From: Bacteroidales bacterium
Lineage (GTDB): Bacteria; Bacteroidota; Bacteroidia; Bacteroidales; ML635J-15
Assembly (NCBI GenBank): GCA_017617125.1
Contig: JAFZWY010000044.1
Coordinates: 43,988 to 107,987, forward strand
DNA length: 64,000 nt
Reading direction: 5' to 3'
A program made the translations under genes and the position numbers. This document shows positions 60,748-64,000 of the stretch, piece by piece. Position 1 is the first letter of the stretch; every line of letters begins with the position of its first letter. The notes beneath the pieces were generated by a model, which saw only the letters and a list, made by a program, of their open reading frames with translations, had not been told where the DNA came from and ran no database searches.

Positions 60748-61911
60748 ATGGAAAAGAGAGATTATTATGAAGTGCTTGAGGTCGCCAAGAATGCGACCCC
60801 TGAAGAAATAAAGAAGGCATATCGTAAGAAAGCTATCCAGTATCACCCAGATAAGAATCCAGGCGATAAGGAAGCGGAGGAGAAGTTTAAGGAGGCTGCC
60901 GAAGCCTACGAGGTGCTTAGTAATCCCGATAAGCGTGCACGTTACGACCAGTTCGGACATGCTGGTATGGGTGGCGCTGGTGGTTTCGGCGGTGCTGGAG
61001 GCTTCTCTATGGAAGACATTTTCTCACGTTTCGGAGATGTATTCGAAGGTGCTTTCGGTGGCGGTTTCAGCAGTTTCTTTGGTGGCGGCGGAAGCCGTGG
61101 CGGAGGCAGACGTGCCGTGAATCGCGGTACCAACCTGCGTGTTACGGTAAAGCTTACGCTCGAGGAGATTGCTAACGGCACGACCAAGAAGATAAAAGTT
61201 AAGAAATATGTGCCTTGTTCGGCTTGCCACGGTACTGGCGAGAAGGACGGTAATTCGAGTTCTACTTGTCCGACCTGCAATGGTCGTGGCGTACAGACGC
61301 GAGTTATGCATACCATGCTCGGTCAGATGCAGACAAGTACGACATGTTCGACCTGCGGCGGTTCGGGTAAGGTTATAAAGGAAAAGTGTACTTCGTGCTA
61401 CGGCGAAGGTATTGTTTCTGGCGAGGAAACAATAGAATTGAAAATCCCTGCCGGAGTTTACGAAGGCATGCAGCTCTCGATGGACGGTAAGGGCAATGCA
61501 GCCCGCCATGGTGGTATAAACGGCGATTTGCTCATTGCAATTCAGGAAATCGAGCATCCGGAACTCAAACGCGACGGAATCGACCTTATTTATAATTTAT
61601 ATATAGGTATTCCCGATGCAATACTTGGCTGCAGTGCCGAGATTCCGACCATAGGCAGCAAGGTAAAGATAAAGGTTGATCCTGGAACGCAATCCGGCAA
61701 GGTTTTGCGTCTTAAAGGCAAGGGGTTGCCTGACATCAATGGATACGGGCACGGCGATTTGTTGGTAAGAATTAACGTTTTCATACCTAATGATGTGTCG
61801 AAAGACGACAAAAAAATGCTCGAACAAATGCGCGAATCCGAGTCGTTTAACCCGCAAAGCAAGCGGAATGAGACATTTTTTACCAAATTGAAGAATATGT
61901 TTCGTTGTTAA
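60748..61911 (+). CDS. dnaJ: DnaJ chaperone
   Basis: A 387-residue co-chaperone that loads substrates on DnaK. J-domain with HPD (in YHPDKNPGD, about 33), Gly/Phe-rich region (about 70-120), four CxxCxGxG zinc motifs ([32 protein letters not shown] at about 153-223) and a C-terminal substrate-binding domain. Complete and of normal length. Operon with grpE. Confidence 0.96.
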   Translation: MEKRDYYEVLEVAKNATPEEIKKAYRKKAIQYHPDKNPGDKEAEEKFKEAAEAYEVLSNPDKRARYDQFGHAGMGGAGGFGGAGGFSMEDIFSRFGDVFEGAFGGGFSSFFGGGGSRGGGRRAVNRGTNLRVTVKLTLEEIANGTTKKIKVKKYVPCSACHGTGEKDGNSSSTCPTCNGRGVQTRVMHTMLGQMQTSTTCSTCGGSGKVIKEKCTSCYGEGIVSGEETIELKIPAGVYEGMQLSMDGKGNAARHGGINGDLLIAIQEIEHPELKRDGIDLIYNLYIGIPDAILGCSAEIPTIGSKVKIKVDPGTQSGKVLRLKGKGLPDINGYGHGDLLVRINVFIPNDVSKDDKKMLEQMRESESFNPQSKRNETFFTKLKNMFRC

Positions 61912-62024
61912 ATTTGGTGCGTTAGTATAATATAGTTTTTGATTTGTCTTAAATTTACATAAAACTCTCATGGCGGTGCAATAAAAAAAATCTAGGCGCG
62001 TTTTATGAGAGTTTTAATTTTATG

Positions 62025-62032
62025 TATTTTTG
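62025..62032 (+). promoter_or_regulatory. -7 promoter box of porV
   Basis: TATTTTTG, 17 bases before the ATG at 62050. No convincing -33 was seen. Confidence 0.45.
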
Positions 62033-62049
62033 CAGCCAAAATTTTTAAC

Positions 62050-63360
62050 ATGACAAGAAGATTTTCGTTTTTAATTGCAATATTTTTATTTGCAGGAATC
62101 AGCGGTTATTCACAGGTAACACCAGACAACGATGTTATTGGTCGTGATGCCCCGAATACAATATCAACAGCAGTTTCGTTCTTGACTATTGCTCCCGACA
62201 CTAGGGCTGGCGGTTTGGGCGATGCTGGTGTAGCAACAACCCCAGATGGTAATTCTCAGCACTGGAATCCTTCAAAATATGTGTTTATTGATACCGATTT
62301 CGGCGTTTCAATGTCGTATACACCATGGCTCCGTGCCTTGGTTTCGGATATGAACCTTGCATATTTGTCGGGTTACTATAAGTTCAATGCACAGAATGCA
62401 ATAGGTGCATCGTTGTTGTATTTCGACCTCGGAAGCATGACATTCAGAGGTCCGAACAATGAACTTATTATGAACTTCCGTCCTCGTGAGTTCTCGTTGG
62501 ACTTGTCGTACGCACGTTTGCTGGCAAAGAACTTCTCGGGTTCGGTTGCAATGAGATTTATCTATAGTAACCTTACTGGTGGACAGGATGTTGGTAATGG
62601 TGTTCAGTCGAAGGCTGGTACTTCGGTTGCCGCCGATGTTTCGTTCTACTACAAGAACGATGACATTATGACAGGTAACATGAAGTCGTCGGTTATGTGG
62701 GGCTTGAATATCTCGAACATCGGCTCCAAGATTTCGTACACTTCGAACGAGAAGCGCGATTTTATCCCGACTAACTTCCGCACAGGTGTAGGCTACATGC
62801 TCAGCTTCGACGAACACAACGACCTGTTGGTTACAGCTGACTTTAACAAGTTGCTTGTTCCTTCGTCACCTACGTATTATCAGCCAGGCGAAGTATTGCC
62901 AAGCGGTGATACAGTAAAGGCAGGTAGCGAACCGGTGGTAAAATACGGTAAGGATCCTAACGTTTCTGTTCCTGCAGCATTGTTCACTTCGTGGTGGGAT
63001 GCACCAGGCGATGCAACACCATTCATTCACAATGGAAAACCGTCACGTTTCCGCGAAGAATTGGCCGAAATCACTTTCTCGGTTGGTTTGGAATATTGCT
63101 ATTCGAAGCAATTCGCAGCCAGAGTAGGTTATTTCCACGAGCATGCATATAAGGGCAACCGTAAGTATGTCACTGTAGGTGCTGGCTTGAGACTTAATGT
63201 ATTCGGACTCGATTTTGCATACTTGATTCCTGTAACACAGGCTAACCCATTGCAGAATACCTTGAGATTCACCCTTACATTCGATTTTGGCGGACTTGCC
63301 AAGGAACAGCGTGATGCAAAGAAAGCAGAAAAGGCAGAAAAAGGAGCAAGAAAGGCATAA
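62050..63360 (+). CDS. porV: PorV, T9SS outer-membrane component
   Basis: A 436-residue beta-barrel protein of the PorV/LptO family. Signal peptide about 1-21 (...GISGYSQ). The start of the mature part, NTISTAVSFLTIAPDTRAGGLGDAGVAT, is diagnostic, and alternating hydrophobic strands continue to the end. Known role: the barrel collects T9SS cargo leaving the translocon and passes it to the attachment complex, which fits the several T9SS cargo proteins in this window. The final ~20 residues are rich in Lys, Ala and Glu. It overlaps ispF by one base (TAATG). Confidence 0.92.
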   Translation: MTRRFSFLIAIFLFAGISGYSQVTPDNDVIGRDAPNTISTAVSFLTIAPDTRAGGLGDAGVATTPDGNSQHWNPSKYVFIDTDFGVSMSYTPWLRALVSDMNLAYLSGYYKFNAQNAIGASLLYFDLGSMTFRGPNNELIMNFRPREFSLDLSYARLLAKNFSGSVAMRFIYSNLTGGQDVGNGVQSKAGTSVAADVSFYYKNDDIMTGNMKSSVMWGLNISNIGSKISYTSNEKRDFIPTNFRTGVGYMLSFDEHNDLLVTADFNKLLVPSSPTYYQPGEVLPSGDTVKAGSEPVVKYGKDPNVSVPAALFTSWWDAPGDATPFIHNGKPSRFREELAEITFSVGLEYCYSKQFAARVGYFHEHAYKGNRKYVTVGAGLRLNVFGLDFAYLIPVTQANPLQNTLRFTLTFDFGGLAKEQRDAKKAEKAEKGARKA

Positions 63361-63839
63361 TGTACAGGATAGGAATAGGTTACGACGTACATAAATTAAA
63401 GGATGGTTTGGATTTCTTCCTCGGAGGAATCCAAATTCCTTATAATAGGGGTTGTGTTGCGCATTCCGATGGCGATGTGTTAATACATGCCATTTGCGAT
63501 GCCCTTCTGGGCGCAGCAAATTTGCGCGACATAGGCTATCATTTTCCCGACAGCGATCCGAAATACAAGGGTATAGACAGCAAAAAACTTTTGAAGGAAA
63601 CATATCGTCTTGTTAAGGAGAAAGGTTACGAAATTGGCAATATCGATACTGTAATCTCGTTGCAGAAGCCCAAGGTAAAGGATTATATTCCCGAGATGCA
63701 GAAAACGCTTGCTGCTGTCCTCGAAATTGATGAGTCGCAGATTTCGATAAAGGCGACAACGACCGAAGGCCTTGGTTTCGAAGGCAGGGAAGAGGGAATA
63801 AGCGCACAGGCAGCGACGATATTGAAAGTTAAAAGTTAA
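63360..63839 (+). CDS. ispF: 2-C-methyl-D-erythritol 2,4-cyclodiphosphate synthase
   Basis: A 159-residue enzyme of the non-mevalonate isoprenoid pathway. The zinc ligands are in GYDVHKL (about 8-14) and HSDGDVLIHAICDALLGAA (about 35-53), followed by IGYHFPDSDP. C-terminal TTEGLGFEGREEGISA is the expected CDP-binding region. Complete. Translation is probably coupled to porV through the TAATG overlap. Confidence 0.95.
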   Translation: MYRIGIGYDVHKLKDGLDFFLGGIQIPYNRGCVAHSDGDVLIHAICDALLGAANLRDIGYHFPDSDPKYKGIDSKKLLKETYRLVKEKGYEIGNIDTVISLQKPKVKDYIPEMQKTLAAVLEIDESQISIKATTTEGLGFEGREEGISAQAATILKVKS

Positions 63840-63870
63840 GAGTTAAGAGTTGAAAGTTAAAAGTTGTCAA
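63832..63870. repeat. GTTAAAAGTTAAGAG repeat after ispF
   Basis: Imperfect repeats of AGTTAAAAGTTAAGAG begin in the last ispF codons and resemble 26158-26190. The remaining bases to 64000 hold no recognisable gene; a TAnnTTTG-like box (TACCTTTG) faces left at 63967-63974. Confidence 0.6.
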
Positions 63871-64000
63871 TGCCTAAATAAGGTTGACCGTTTTTCCCTT
63901 ATTTTTCATTGTATTTTTATTAATATTCTTTTCCATTTGTAGCGACCTTATTGGTTGCATTGATTGCAAAGGTAAAACTTTTTTTCAAATTGAGTTGGAC

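Noticed and set aside
63840..64000. A small leftward gene or RNA from the TACCTTTG box
   Set aside because: Only an 11-codon frame follows on the minus strand, with no -33 element at a good distance. Nothing supports a gene.

Overview
The window comes from a member of the Bacteroidota, most likely an anaerobic Bacteroidales or Marinilabiliales relative. Evidence seen in the sequence: several very large secreted proteins carry type IX secretion (T9SS) C-terminal sorting domains, a PorV homologue is present, the -7 promoter motif TAnnTTTG recurs upstream of genes, and HydG (assembly of the oxygen-sensitive [FeFe]-hydrogenase H-cluster) points to an anaerobe. The species cannot be named from the sequence. 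No rRNA, CRISPR array, prophage or replication origin was seen.

Layout. (1) 1-6343, minus strand: a type I restriction-modification locus, hsdM - fic - hsdS - zinc-ribbon protein - RAYT-like transposase - freestanding Fic-type C-terminal domain - hsdR (cut by the window edge). The fic gene lies between two nearly identical 34-bp direct repeats. (2) 6444-8485, minus: an SDR enzyme fused to a zinc-binding tail, and a ParE-type toxin-antitoxin pair. (3) 8702-10358, plus: an ACT-like hydrogenase regulator and hydG. (4) 10702-15225, minus: a 1507-residue T9SS cargo protein. (5) 15604-17899, plus: a glycosyltransferase and wecB. (6) 18037-18531, minus: a DEDDh exonuclease. (7) 18726-22241, plus: three genes that together match sulfonolipid (capnine) synthesis, namely an acyltransferase of the serine palmitoyltransferase fold, a threonine-synthase-like cysteate synthase and an SDR ketoreductase. 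(8) 22375-28318, plus: a VOC protein followed by five heterodisulfide-reductase-like genes (two small 4Fe-4S proteins, a membrane cytochrome b/iron-sulfur/CCG fusion, an HdrB-like protein and a short HdrA-like flavoprotein). This is the strongest candidate for an uncharacterised system here. (9) 28366-33070, minus: ung, an unknown protein, slyD, a Gate-domain membrane protein and dnaX. (10) 33174-38888, minus: a lipoprotein and a 1654-residue T9SS protein with an HEFGH metallopeptidase motif. (11) 39024-47253: a PLP aminotransferase, a small lipoprotein, a sodium:alanine symporter and a 1671-residue protein with a gliding-motility-type C-terminal domain. (12) 47419-53225, plus: an MmeI-like fused restriction-methylation enzyme, a small protein, dapA and mtaB. 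(13) 53236-56884, plus: a T9SS subtilase and a lipoprotein. (14) 56952-63839: clpS, two tRNA-Ser genes, miaA, a cell-wall amidase, grpE-dnaJ, porV and ispF.

How parts fit together. PorV is the T9SS component expected to help deliver the four large T9SS cargo proteins encoded here. The two restriction systems and the toxin-antitoxin pair are the accessory, defence-like portion. The sulfonolipid genes sit directly before the Hdr-like operon, with only a repeat between them. Intergenic regions are littered with a family of short palindromic and mosaic repeats, and one RAYT-type transposase, the class that mobilises REP sequences, is present. Several genes have a TAnnTTTG box within a few bases of the start codon, which suggests leaderless or nearly leaderless transcripts.
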